NCBI RefSeq assembly: GCF_004127445.1
Contig: NZ_QEXM01000020.1
Location: 1 to 64,000 of the forward strand
DNA from: Streptomyces alfalfae
GTDB taxonomy: Bacteria > Actinomycetota > Actinomycetes > Streptomycetales > Streptomycetaceae
Direction of reading: 5' to 3'
DNA length: 64,000 nucleotides
This document shows positions 35,022 through 43,564 of the stretch, piece after piece (position 1 is the stretch's first letter; the number at the start of each line of letters is the position of its first letter). A program made the position numbers and the translations under genes. The notes under the pieces are model-generated. The model saw only the letters and a list, made by a program, of their open reading frames with translations. It was not told the origin of the DNA and ran no database searches.

Positions 35022-35039
35022 TTGAAATATATATTTCAC
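35022..35039. promoter_or_regulatory. Second ArsR-type operator
   Basis: TTGAAATATATATTTCAC: same TTGAAA-N6-TTTCA architecture as 34885-34902 (15 of 16 arm positions pair). It is placed 134 bp before the LOG gene and could control both that gene and the ArsR-MFS unit. Confidence 0.65.
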
Positions 35040-35107
35040 TTTGTGGAAATGACCGGACAGCGTGGAGTCCTCCCCCTCGGGTGGAAATACGCCGGTGCGC
35101 GGCGAGA

Positions 35108-35122
35108 TTCCCGAGGAATTCC
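35108..35122. promoter_or_regulatory. Weak relative of the cluster box
   Basis: TTCCCGAGGAATTCC, of the form TTCC-N3-GGAA-TTCC, 51 bp before the LOG gene. It resembles the stronger boxes at 48917 and 58889. Confidence 0.35.
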
Positions 35123-35172
35123 TCTAGCCTGCCGAAGAGAACCCGACCACCGTCCCAGGAAGGGAATTCGAC

Positions 35173-35766
35173 ATGGCTTTTCCCACATCGAGCTCGCGGC
35201 GCATCGGCGTGCTCTGCGGTTCGCGCTGCGGCCGTACGCCGCACTACGTGGAGATGGCGGCCGCGCTCGGCGAGGGGCTCGGGCTCCGTGGCGCCGATCT
35301 GGTCTACGGTGCGGGCGGCGCCGGCGTCATGGGCGCCGTCTCCCAGGCCGCGCACCGGTCCGGAGCCAAGGTGACCGGGGTGATCCCGCACGCGCTGCAC
35401 GAGCGCGAGCGGGCGGTCGAGGCGTGCGGCGAGATTTTCGTGGTGCCCAGCATGCACGAGCGCAAGGCGCTGATGTACCGGCTGTCGGACGCGTTCCTGG
35501 TGCTCCCGGGTGGATTCGGCACGCTCGACGAACTGATGGAGGTGGCCACCTGGAACCAGTTGGGATATCACCGAAAGCCGGTCGTCCTCGTCAATGTCCA
35601 GGAATTCTTCCAGCCGCTGATATCGATGCTGGACCGTATGTGCGAGGAAGGTTTCTTCACGCCCCGGGAGCGTTCCATCGTCAAGGTGGCCGACGCTCCG
35701 GATGCGGCACTCGACCTGCTGGGGCTCCCCCGCCCGGCGCCCGTGACCCAGATGGCCCCCGCCTGA
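35173..35766 (+). CDS. LOG-family phosphoribohydrolase-like protein
   Basis: A 197-residue Rossmann-like protein. Family marks: RIGVLCGSRCGRTPHYVEMA at the start, the GAGGAGVMGAVSQAA loop and the signature LPGGFGTLDELMEV (PGGxGTxxE). Arg/Lys in SMHERKALMYRLSDAF complete the site. LOG proteins release the base from nucleoside 5'-monophosphates (cytokinin activation or related). Its place at the cluster edge with two operator types suggests co-regulation, but a role in the pathway is not proven. Confidence 0.88.
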   Translation: MAFPTSSSRRIGVLCGSRCGRTPHYVEMAAALGEGLGLRGADLVYGAGGAGVMGAVSQAAHRSGAKVTGVIPHALHERERAVEACGEIFVVPSMHERKALMYRLSDAFLVLPGGFGTLDELMEVATWNQLGYHRKPVVLVNVQEFFQPLISMLDRMCEEGFFTPRERSIVKVADAPDAALDLLGLPRPAPVTQMAPA

Positions 35767-35778
35767 GCGGGAGGAAGG

Positions 35779-35828
35779 GTAAGGGGGGTGGGCCCCACAC
35801 CGGTCGGTGTGGGGCCCACCCCCCTTAC
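35779..35828. terminator. Large bidirectional terminator
   Basis: A 23-bp perfect stem with a GGTC loop lies between the convergent LOG and methyltransferase genes. The left arm begins GTAAGGGGGG and the right arm ends CCCCCCTTAC. Confidence 0.9.
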
Positions 35829-35845
35829 TTCCCGTCCGCGGCCGC

Positions 35846-37096
35846 CTACGCTGCCGACGGGGCCGACACGGCCCGCAGGTGCGGGAACGACGGGGTGGTG
35901 AGCCGGATTCGCAGGTCGCGCAGTTCGTCGCGGTTCGGCACTCCGCCGCGGTCGGTGAGCAGCTCACGGACCGTGCGTTCGCCGTCCGCCACGTCCGGCA
36001 GCCACGGCACGACCGGCGCGGGGCCGGCGACCAGTGGCTGGGGGACGTCCAGCGGCCGGTAGCCGCCCGCACGTCCCATCACCCACACCCGCTCGCTCGT
36101 CGTCACGGGGACGAACGCGGTGTCCAGGAACGCCTCGTCGCGGTCCGACTCGCGCAGGGCGGGCCACGGGTTGTCCGTGCGGCGCAGGTAGAACCACAGC
36201 AGCGGACTTCGGTCGACGCTCAGCGCCTGGGTGACCTGCCAGCGCTCCACCTCGGTCAACCTGGCTGCCCGGCCCCTCAGTTGTGCGTCGTCGCAGGGCA
36301 CCCGCCAGTCGTAGAGGTCGAGGCCGGTGGCGAGCGGGCTGGCGCAGGGCGCCTCCAGGGCGAGCCCGGCCGTGCCTGCCGTCTCGTGCAGAGTGCGGAC
36401 GGTGAAGTTGCGCTCGCAGGGGTTGAGCCAGCTGTCCGCGAACTGCTCCTCCGGCTCCCCGAGGTCGGCGCGCAGCTGGCGGGTGAGTTCGCTGTCGCGG
36501 GTGAGGGAGCCGGCGACGCGGCGGGCGAACCAGAGGTCCTGTTCGCGTCCGAGCAGCCGCATCGCCTCCTGGAACGCGGTGATCTCGCGCCGGTGGTAGG
36601 CGTTGTAGACCATGAGTTCCAGGACGCCGGTCGGTTTCAGGGCGGCGGCGAGGCGGGCGAGGAGCATCCCGGGGTCGGGGTGGTGGTGGATCACCCCGGT
36701 GCACACGACGTAGTCGAACTCCTGCCGGTACGGGGCGTCGCTTATACCCTCCTCGCGCAGGGTCAGGTTGGTCGCGCCGATCTGGTCGCGTGCGGTGCGG
36801 CACAGGTCCAGGGAGTCCGTGGAGACGTCGCTGCCGACGACCTGGGCGGCGGGGAAGCGCAGGGCGACGATCAGCGCCTGGTTGACGCCGCAGCCGGGCA
36901 CCCACACGCGGGCGTCAGGCGGGAGGCGCCGGTGGGTGAAGTCGCCCAGCTCCTGTGCGAGGAGAGCTGGGTGGTGGGACGGGTCGTCGGGAGCGGTGAG
37001 ACGGGTGGCGTGCCAGGGGTAGGGGAACTCGGAGTAGAACTCACCGATGATCTGTTCGGCGTCCGTGTCGGCGGCCCTGTCAGTGTGCGTGGTCAT
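35846..37096 (-). CDS. Class I SAM methyltransferase, last gene of the NRPS operon
   Basis: A 416-residue protein. Cofactor loop VWVPGCGVNQALIVALRFPA, strand-2 acid VVGSDVSTDSLDL and the motif after strand 4 DYVVCTGVIHHHPDPGMLLA. It starts 17 bp inside the NRPS gene, so it is coupled to it. The ~190-residue C-terminal extension (NPWPALRESDRDEAF) is larger than in small tailoring methyltransferases; its role is unknown. Probably methylates the peptide or a precursor. Confidence 0.85.
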   Translation of the reverse strand: MTTHTDRAADTDAEQIIGEFYSEFPYPWHATRLTAPDDPSHHPALLAQELGDFTHRRLPPDARVWVPGCGVNQALIVALRFPAAQVVGSDVSTDSLDLCRTARDQIGATNLTLREEGISDAPYRQEFDYVVCTGVIHHHPDPGMLLARLAAALKPTGVLELMVYNAYHRREITAFQEAMRLLGREQDLWFARRVAGSLTRDSELTRQLRADLGEPEEQFADSWLNPCERNFTVRTLHETAGTAGLALEAPCASPLATGLDLYDWRVPCDDAQLRGRAARLTEVERWQVTQALSVDRSPLLWFYLRRTDNPWPALRESDRDEAFLDTAFVPVTTSERVWVMGRAGGYRPLDVPQPLVAGPAPVVPWLPDVADGERTVRELLTDRGGVPNRDELRDLRIRLTTPSFPHLRAVSAPSAA

Positions 37097-40000
37097 CGCG
37101 TGACCTTCCTCCTCGGGTGATCAGTTCCGCCAGCGCCGCCGCCGAGGAGGCCGCGGCGGGCAGTTGCATCATTTGCAGGTGGTCGCCGCCCACCTGGATG
37201 TGCTTGACCGGTCCCCCGGCGTGCTCCTGCCACTGCGCCACGAGGAGGATCTGGTCGTCGCCGTCCTTCTCCTGGGAGGTCAGGACCGTCATCGGGCCGT
37301 CGTAGAAGCCGACTTCGTAACCGCCGAGCGTTTCGAGCTGGCGCTGCCAGATGAGCAGCACGTCCTGGGGGAAGAGGGAGTAGTCGCGGCAGGTGGCGGG
37401 ATCGATGCCCATGGCCTGGAACAGGTCGCCGCGCAGCACCGCCTGGAACTCTGCCTCCCGCTCCTCGTCGTCGGCCAGGCCAAGCTTGGTCCGGATACGG
37501 CGCAGTTGGCGCACATAGCCGCGCCAGCGGGTGTTCTCGTGCGGGGTGGAAGGGTCGAGCAGCACCAGGTGGGCGACGTCCCCACCGAGCGCGCGGAGCT
37601 GCCGGGCGGTCTCGAACGCGGTGACGCCGCCCGCCGACCAGCCGACCACGTTGACCGGACCGGACACGGTGTCGAGGATCTCCGCGGCGTAGCGGGCGGC
37701 GGTGTCCTCCAGACGGTCGTCGCCGTCGGGTTCCTCGCCGCGCAATGCCCCGAGTGTGAGCCCGTACAGCGGGCCCTCGCCGCGCAGGATCTCGACGATG
37801 TGGCGGTAGCAGAAGACCGTGCCGCCCAGGGGGTGGACGAACACCGTGGGCACGCCGTCGCCGTCGAGGGCGAGCGGCGCCATGCTGCGGCCGCCGCCGG
37901 GCGGCTGCGCCGTCTCGCCGAGCGCGGCGGCGATCCCGGCGACCGTCGGGTCCTGCAGGAAGCGGGCGAAGGTGAACTGGGCGCCGAGCAGGCCGCGCAG
38001 GCGGGCGACCACGGTCAGGACGAGCAGGGAGTTTCCGCCGAGGCCGAAGAAGTTGTCGTCCGGGCCGAAGGCGTCGGGGGCGAGGCCCAGCACCTCCGCC
38101 CATGCCCGGGTGACGGCTTCCTCAGCGGGCGTGCGCGGGCCCCGGGGTCCGCCGGTGGCCCCGCCGCCCCACTCGGGCTCGGGCAGAGCTGCCCGGTCGA
38201 CCTTGCCGTTGGCGTTGAGCGGAATCGTTGCGAGCTCCAGGACCCGGGCGGGCACGAGATGCGCGGGCAGGGTGCGGACGAGCTCGGCGCGCAGGGCGGC
38301 GGCGTCGAAGGCACTGCCCGGGTCCGGCACGACGTGCGCGACCAGGGCGGGGGCGCCGGCGGGCGTGTCGGCGGTGACCACGAGGGCCTGGCAGACGCCG
38401 GGGGCCGCGACGAGGGCGGCCTCGACCTCGCCCGGCTCGACCCGGTAACCACTGATCTTGACCTGGTGGTCGGACCTGCCGAGGAACTCCGCCTGCCCGT
38501 CGGGCAGCCAGCGGCCGAGGTCACCGGTGCGGTAGAGCCGTGCGCCGGGCGGGCCGTACGGGTCGTCGAGGAACCGCTCGGCCGTGGCAGCGGGCCGGTT
38601 CGCGTAACCGCGGGCGACGCAGGCCCCGCCGATGTGGATCTCGCCGACGACACCGGGTGGCACGGGCGCTCCGTCGCCATCCAGGACGTAGAGCGTCGTG
38701 TTGGGGATGGGCCGTCCGATGGGCAGGGTGGCCGGTGCGTCGGCCTCGCGCGCTCCCGGGGCGGCGGGGGGCGGTATCTCGTACGCGCTGTTGGCCACGG
38801 TCGCCTCGGTCGGTCCGTACTCGTTGAGCAGCGGTACGTCGGGGGCGAGCGCGCGCCAGGCGGCGAGGGCCGCGGGCGGGAACGCGTCGGCGCCGACGAC
38901 GAGCAGCCGGGCCAGGCCGCGGGCCTGCGCGGGGGTGAGCTGGGCGGTGAGCAGTTTCAGATGGCCCGGGGTCAGCTTGATGAAACTGTAGGGGGCCCCA
39001 CCCGCGAGGACCTCGCCGAGGCGGTCCGGCGGAAGACCGTCCGGGGCCAGGGCCACGGACTGGCCGGTGAGGAGGGGGGTGTACAGGTCGGGCACCACCA
39101 TGTCGAAGGCCATGGAGGAGAAGAGCGGGGCACCGCCGTCACCTTCGGCCGCATACCGGCTCACGCACCAGGCGAGGAAGTTGGCGAGCCCGCGGTGCTC
39201 CACGAGCACGCCCTTGGGCCTGCCGGTCGAGCCGGAGGTGTGGATGACGTACGCGAGCGCGCCCGCGTCCGGCCCCCCTGGCAGGTCACTCTCGGCGTGG
39301 ACGGCGATGGCGGGCCACGCCTCGTCGAGCGCGACCACGTCGCCGCCGAGGGACGCGGCCCGTCCGGCCAGAGACGATTCGGTGACGACCAGGCGCGCGT
39401 CGGTGTCCTCGACGACGAAGGCCAGCCGGGGGTCGGGGAAGGTTGGGTCGAGCGGCACGTACGCGGCGCCGGCCTTCCACACGGCGAGGCAGGCGACGAC
39501 GAGGTCCGGCGAGCGGCGCAGGAGCAGCGCGACGCGGTCGTGCGCGGCCACACCGTGATCCACCAGGTAGCGGGCCAGCCGGTTGGCCCGCCCGTTCAGC
39601 TCGCCGTAGGTCAACGTTCGTGTCGCGCCGCCCAGTTCGCGTACGGCCACGGCCTCGGGGGTGCGGCGGACCTGTTCTTCGAAGAGCCGGTGCACGCACC
39701 GGTCCTCGAACGGCGCGCTGCCTCCTTCGGCGAACCGCTCCAGCACCTCGGCTCGGCGGTGCTCCGGCATGACGGGCAGGTCGGTGAGGGGGGTCTCGGG
39801 CGCCGCCAGGGCGCGGTCGAGCAGCGCGGTGAAGCCTTCGGCCAGCGCGCGCACGCCGGTTGCGTCGCAGACGGCGGTGCGGTAGGTGAACTCGCCGGTC
39901 AGGCCCTCGGCGTCGGGCCTCAGCACGAGCATCAGGTCGGTCTTGGGCGCGTGGTCGGGGAAGGGGAACGCGGTCGCCGCGCAGCCGGGCAGGCGCAGTG

Positions 40001-41105
40001 CGGGCGCCGTGTCGTGGTCGAGTTCGAAGAACACGTTGAACAACGGGTTGCGCAGCCCCGAGGAGGCGGCGGTGCGCACGATGTCCAGGACGTCCTCGAA
40101 CGGCACCCGTACGTGCTCGAAGGCGTCGAGCACGGTGTCGGTCACCGTGTCCGTGGCGTCCCGGAAAGTGAGGTCCGCTCGGACGCCGCTGCGCAGGGCG
40201 AGGGTGTTGAACAGGGGGCCGACGGCCGGGCGCGCTTCCTCGGTCAGCCGGGTGGACGCGGTCGTTCCGATGGTCACCTCCTCCGTGCGGCACAGCCGCG
40301 CGAGCAGGGCGGCGTACGCGGTGAGCAGGACGGCATAGCGCGTGGTGTGCGCCTCGCGGGCGTATGCGTCGACCCGCCGGACCAGGGGCGCGGACAGCGC
40401 GAAGCGGTGCCCGGCCCCGTCGCGGTCCGTGCGACCGGGGGTACCGGTCAGGGGCAGCGCCAGGGGTTGCGCGCCGTCGAGGCGACGGCTCCAGTAGGCG
40501 AGTCCTTCGGCGTGTTCCTTCTCGGAGACCGTGGCGTGGCGGAAGTACTCGGGGGTGTCGTCGTGCGGAAACGGCCGCGGGGCCGGCTGCGTCCCCGGGG
40601 ACGGGCCGGCACCGGTGCGGTTCGCATAGGCGCGGCTCCAGGCGTCGTACAGGATCTGCACGGAGTCGCCGTCGCAGACGGCGTGGTGCAAGTGGAGTGC
40701 GACGACGTGGTCCTCGGGGCCGAGGCGTACCAGCATGCCGCGCAGCAGGGGGCCGTTCTCCAGGTCGAAGGGGACGCGTGCGGCGGCGGCGACGCGCTCC
40801 CGCGCGGTGTCCTCGGCGGCGGTCGCGGACAGGGTGCCGAGGTCGGTCTCCGCCAGCGGGGCGGCGAGGTCCGGATCGGCCACCAGGGACAGGCCGTTGT
40901 GGCCGTAGCGCGCGAAGCGGGAACGCAGCAGGGGTTGTCCGGCGAGCACGTCGCCGAGTGCGGCGCGCAGTGCGCTCCGGTCCAGGGGCCCGGTCAGGCG
41001 CACGGCGGTGGAGACGGTGAACTCAGAGCTTATCGGGTCGAGTTGGGAGGCGAGCCACATGCCCCGCTGGATGGGGTGGGCGGGCTGCCGGGTCGCGGTG
41101 GTCAT
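37080..41105 (-). CDS. NRPS module C-A-T-TE (termination)
   Basis: A 1341-residue enzyme. Condensation domain (1-~440) with active site HHAVCDG (H140-H141). Adenylation domain (~475-990) with HTSGSTGRPKGVLVEH, NEYGPTEATVANSAY and YRTGDLGRW. Carrier domain (~1010-1085) with DNFFGLGGNSLLVLTVV. Thioesterase (~1100-1341) with nucleophile GWSAGGVTAF and His in VGGDHLQMM. My hand-aligned specificity positions read D-M-P-K-V-G-E-V-A-K, close to Asp/Asn-type codes. ATG 41105 overlaps the stop of the amidohydrolase gene. By domain order this module adds the last residue and releases the peptide. Confidence 0.93.
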   Translation of the reverse strand: MTTATRQPAHPIQRGMWLASQLDPISSEFTVSTAVRLTGPLDRSALRAALGDVLAGQPLLRSRFARYGHNGLSLVADPDLAAPLAETDLGTLSATAAEDTARERVAAAARVPFDLENGPLLRGMLVRLGPEDHVVALHLHHAVCDGDSVQILYDAWSRAYANRTGAGPSPGTQPAPRPFPHDDTPEYFRHATVSEKEHAEGLAYWSRRLDGAQPLALPLTGTPGRTDRDGAGHRFALSAPLVRRVDAYAREAHTTRYAVLLTAYAALLARLCRTEEVTIGTTASTRLTEEARPAVGPLFNTLALRSGVRADLTFRDATDTVTDTVLDAFEHVRVPFEDVLDIVRTAASSGLRNPLFNVFFELDHDTAPALRLPGCAATAFPFPDHAPKTDLMLVLRPDAEGLTGEFTYRTAVCDATGVRALAEGFTALLDRALAAPETPLTDLPVMPEHRRAEVLERFAEGGSAPFEDRCVHRLFEEQVRRTPEAVAVRELGGATRTLTYGELNGRANRLARYLVDHGVAAHDRVALLLRRSPDLVVACLAVWKAGAAYVPLDPTFPDPRLAFVVEDTDARLVVTESSLAGRAASLGGDVVALDEAWPAIAVHAESDLPGGPDAGALAYVIHTSGSTGRPKGVLVEHRGLANFLAWCVSRYAAEGDGGAPLFSSMAFDMVVPDLYTPLLTGQSVALAPDGLPPDRLGEVLAGGAPYSFIKLTPGHLKLLTAQLTPAQARGLARLLVVGADAFPPAALAAWRALAPDVPLLNEYGPTEATVANSAYEIPPPAAPGAREADAPATLPIGRPIPNTTLYVLDGDGAPVPPGVVGEIHIGGACVARGYANRPAATAERFLDDPYGPPGARLYRTGDLGRWLPDGQAEFLGRSDHQVKISGYRVEPGEVEAALVAAPGVCQALVVTADTPAGAPALVAHVVPDPGSAFDAAALRAELVRTLPAHLVPARVLELATIPLNANGKVDRAALPEPEWGGGATGGPRGPRTPAEEAVTRAWAEVLGLAPDAFGPDDNFFGLGGNSLLVLTVVARLRGLLGAQFTFARFLQDPTVAGIAAALGETAQPPGGGRSMAPLALDGDGVPTVFVHPLGGTVFCYRHIVEILRGEGPLYGLTLGALRGEEPDGDDRLEDTAARYAAEILDTVSGPVNVVGWSAGGVTAFETARQLRALGGDVAHLVLLDPSTPHENTRWRGYVRQLRRIRTKLGLADDEEREAEFQAVLRGDLFQAMGIDPATCRDYSLFPQDVLLIWQRQLETLGGYEVGFYDGPMTVLTSQEKDGDDQILLVAQWQEHAGGPVKHIQVGGDHLQMMQLPAAASSAAALAELITRGGRSRDDHAH

Positions 41106-42370
41106 GACGTCGTTCCCTCCAGGAGGGCGCAGCCGAGCAGGACGTCGGCGCCCCGGACGAGGTCGGCGGGCGCGGTGCGTTCGTAGGGGACGTGGCTCGC
41201 GCCCTCCTCGCTGGGCACGAAGATCATGCCGGTGGGGGCGATGCGGGCCATCCACTGGGCGTCGTGTCCGGCCCCGCTGGGCAGGGTGACGCTGGACAGG
41301 CCGAGGGCGTCGGTGGCGCGGCGCACGGTGTCCCGCCGGTCCGCGTCGCAGGGGGTGGGGCTCACCCGTTGCACCTCGGCGACATCGACGCGGGTGCCGG
41401 TGGACCGGGCGGCCTCTTCGCCCAGTACCCGCAGCCGGTCGAGGCCGGCCTCCAGGTTGTCCTCGGACATGTCGCGCAGGTCGACGACGAGCGTGGCCCC
41501 ACCCGGGACGACATTCCACGCGCCGGGCGAGACCCGGCAGTCGCCGACGGTGGCGACCCTGACCACGCCGTCGGCGCCGGTGAGTCCGGGGACGCCGACC
41601 GTGATCCGGGCCGCGGCGAGCAGCGCGTCGTGGCGGTCGGCCATGGGGGTGGTGCCCGCGTGATTGGCCTGGCCCCGGACGGTGACCTCGGCGCTGAGGC
41701 GCCCGGAGATGCCCTCGACGATGCCGATCTCGGCGCCGGAGCCGATGAGCACCGGCCCCTGCTCTATGTGCAGTTCGAGGTAGGCGGCGACGGAGCCGGC
41801 GCTCCGGCGGACGTTGTCGACGCGCAGGCTGTCACCTCCGGCGGCGTCCAGGACCTGGGCGAGGGAGCGGTCCTCCCCGGCGACGGGCAGTTCCAGTTCG
41901 CCGGGGGTGAGGCAGCCGGCGACGGCGCGGGATCCGAACATGGCCGGGGTGCCGGTGGTGCCCTCCTCGTTGCTGAACGCCATCACCGTCAGCGGCCGGT
42001 CGAGCGGGGTGCCGCGTTCGTGCAGTGTGCGGGCGGCCTCGACGGCCGCGAGGACGCCGTACGCCCCGTCATAGGCGCCGCCGCCGGGGACGGTGTCGAG
42101 GTGGGAGCCGAGCACCAGCGTCGGGGCGTCCGGGTCGCGGCCCGGACACGTGCCGACGAGGTTGGCCGCGGCGTCCACGTGGACCGTGAGTCCGGCCTCG
42201 CGCATCAGCCCGGCCACGAACTCCTGTCCCTTGACGTCCTCGTGGGTGAAGGCGCGGCGCGTCACGCCGCCGTCGCCGGTCGCCCCGATGGCGCGCAGCC
42301 GCTCCAGGGTGTCCAGCAGCCGGGCCGCGTCGACGCGCGCCGGACTGAGCGAGGTGGTGGTCGTGGTCAT
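41102..42370 (-). CDS. M20-type amidohydrolase (carbamoylase/allantoate amidohydrolase-like)
   Basis: A 422-residue dizinc hydrolase. Metal ligands: GSHLDTVPGGGAYDGAYGVL, MAFSNEEGTTG, ELHIEQGPVL and the late SHVPYERTAPADL. The lid-domain His is in QANHAGTTPM. Family members cleave N-carbamoyl amino acids, ureidoglycines or allantoate. It is inside the NRPS operon with ATGA overlaps on both sides, so it acts on a pathway intermediate, perhaps removing a carbamoyl or amide group. The substrate is not known. Confidence 0.88.
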   Translation of the reverse strand: MTTTTTSLSPARVDAARLLDTLERLRAIGATGDGGVTRRAFTHEDVKGQEFVAGLMREAGLTVHVDAAANLVGTCPGRDPDAPTLVLGSHLDTVPGGGAYDGAYGVLAAVEAARTLHERGTPLDRPLTVMAFSNEEGTTGTPAMFGSRAVAGCLTPGELELPVAGEDRSLAQVLDAAGGDSLRVDNVRRSAGSVAAYLELHIEQGPVLIGSGAEIGIVEGISGRLSAEVTVRGQANHAGTTPMADRHDALLAAARITVGVPGLTGADGVVRVATVGDCRVSPGAWNVVPGGATLVVDLRDMSEDNLEAGLDRLRVLGEEAARSTGTRVDVAEVQRVSPTPCDADRRDTVRRATDALGLSSVTLPSGAGHDAQWMARIAPTGMIFVPSEEGASHVPYERTAPADLVRGADVLLGCALLEGTTS

Positions 42371-43476
42371 CGCCGTGCCCCCGTCGTCGTGGAGTGCCGC
42401 CAGCCGTGGACGTCGGGGATCAGCCCTCGGTGGTGGGCGAGCAGCCGTTCCTTGACGGCGCTGGTGACGGGTCCCGTGGCGCCGTCTCCGACGGTCCACT
42501 CGCGCTCGCCGTCGCGGACGCGTCCGACGGCCGTGACCACGGCGGCCGTGCCGCACCCGAACGTCTCGGTGATCAGTCCCGACACGCACGCCTCGCGCCA
42601 TTCGTCGAGGGCCACGGGCTCCTCACGGACGCGGTAGCCGAGTTCGGTGGCGACGGCGATGACCGAGTCGCGGGTGATGCCGGGCAGGAAGTTGCCGTTC
42701 AGCGGCGGGGTGACGACGGTGACGTCGTCGCCGCTGCCGCGGACGAAGAACAGGTTGGCGCTGCCCATCTCCTCCACCCAGCGGCGCTCCACCGCGTCCA
42801 GCCACACCACCTGCTGGCAGCCGGCCCGGCCGGCGGCGAGCTGGGCGGGCATGGTGGGCGCGTAGTTGCCGGGTGTCTTGGCGCTTCCCGTCCCTCCGGG
42901 GAAGGCACGGGCGTAGTCGCGGCAGACCCACGCGGAGACGCCGTCGGAGCTGTCCCCGAAGTAGCTGCCGATCAGGAAGGAGATGACGACGACGGTGTAC
43001 TCGCGGGCCGGACGCGGCACCACGTTGGCCTCGGAGGCGAACATGTACGGCCGCAGGTACAGGCTGTGCCCGGGGCGGTCCGGGACGACGTCGGTGTTCG
43101 CCTCGACGAGGCGGTCCATGGCATCGACGAAGAGGTCGTCGGGCAACTCGGGCATGGCCAGGCGGCGGGCCGAACTCCGGAAGCGACGGGCGTGGTCGCG
43201 GGGCCGGAAGAGGGCGAACGAGCCGTCGGGCTGGCGGTGCGCCTTGAGCCCTTCGATGATGGACTGGCCGTAGTTGAGCGCGGCGGTCGCCGGGGAGATG
43301 GACAGGTTCTCGTGCGGGCCGAGCCGGGGCACGGTCCAGCCGTCGTCCTCGGTCCACCGCAGCGTCACCATGTGCGGGGTGAAGTCGCCTATCTCCGCCT
43401 TCCCGATGCCGGACTCGCCCGGCGAGGTCGCGCCGGCGGCGTGAGTGGGTGCGGGTGCGGCACTGCTGACGGTCAT
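42367..43476 (-). CDS. Branched-chain aminotransferase-like (class IV PLP)
   Basis: A 369-residue fold-type IV aminotransferase. Start MTVSSAAPAPTHAAG. The PLP-lysine region is GGTGSAKTPGNYAPTMPAQL, and other marks are ALNYGQSIIEGLKAHRQPDG, then EEMGSANLFFVRG and SGLITETFGCGTAAVV. It matches IlvE in length. With LeuA/C/D it should convert a chain-extended 2-oxo acid to the amino acid. Start 88 bp after the LeuD fusion, stop overlapping the amidohydrolase start. Confidence 0.9.
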   Translation of the reverse strand: MTVSSAAPAPTHAAGATSPGESGIGKAEIGDFTPHMVTLRWTEDDGWTVPRLGPHENLSISPATAALNYGQSIIEGLKAHRQPDGSFALFRPRDHARRFRSSARRLAMPELPDDLFVDAMDRLVEANTDVVPDRPGHSLYLRPYMFASEANVVPRPAREYTVVVISFLIGSYFGDSSDGVSAWVCRDYARAFPGGTGSAKTPGNYAPTMPAQLAAGRAGCQQVVWLDAVERRWVEEMGSANLFFVRGSGDDVTVVTPPLNGNFLPGITRDSVIAVATELGYRVREEPVALDEWREACVSGLITETFGCGTAAVVTAVGRVRDGEREWTVGDGATGPVTSAVKERLLAHHRGLIPDVHGWRHSTTTGARR

Positions 43477-43564
43477 CTGGTGGTCCTCACGTGCTCGGTT
43501 GCTGGCAGAGGTCCTGATGGGCGGGCGCGACGCGGGGTGCGGGCGCGTCGACAGCGGTAGGTGC

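Noticed and set aside
37164..41186. A 1340-codon plus-strand open frame opposite the C-A-T-TE NRPS
   Set aside because: High GC leaves long open frames on the antisense strand. The minus-strand frame has full NRPS motifs; this one has none.
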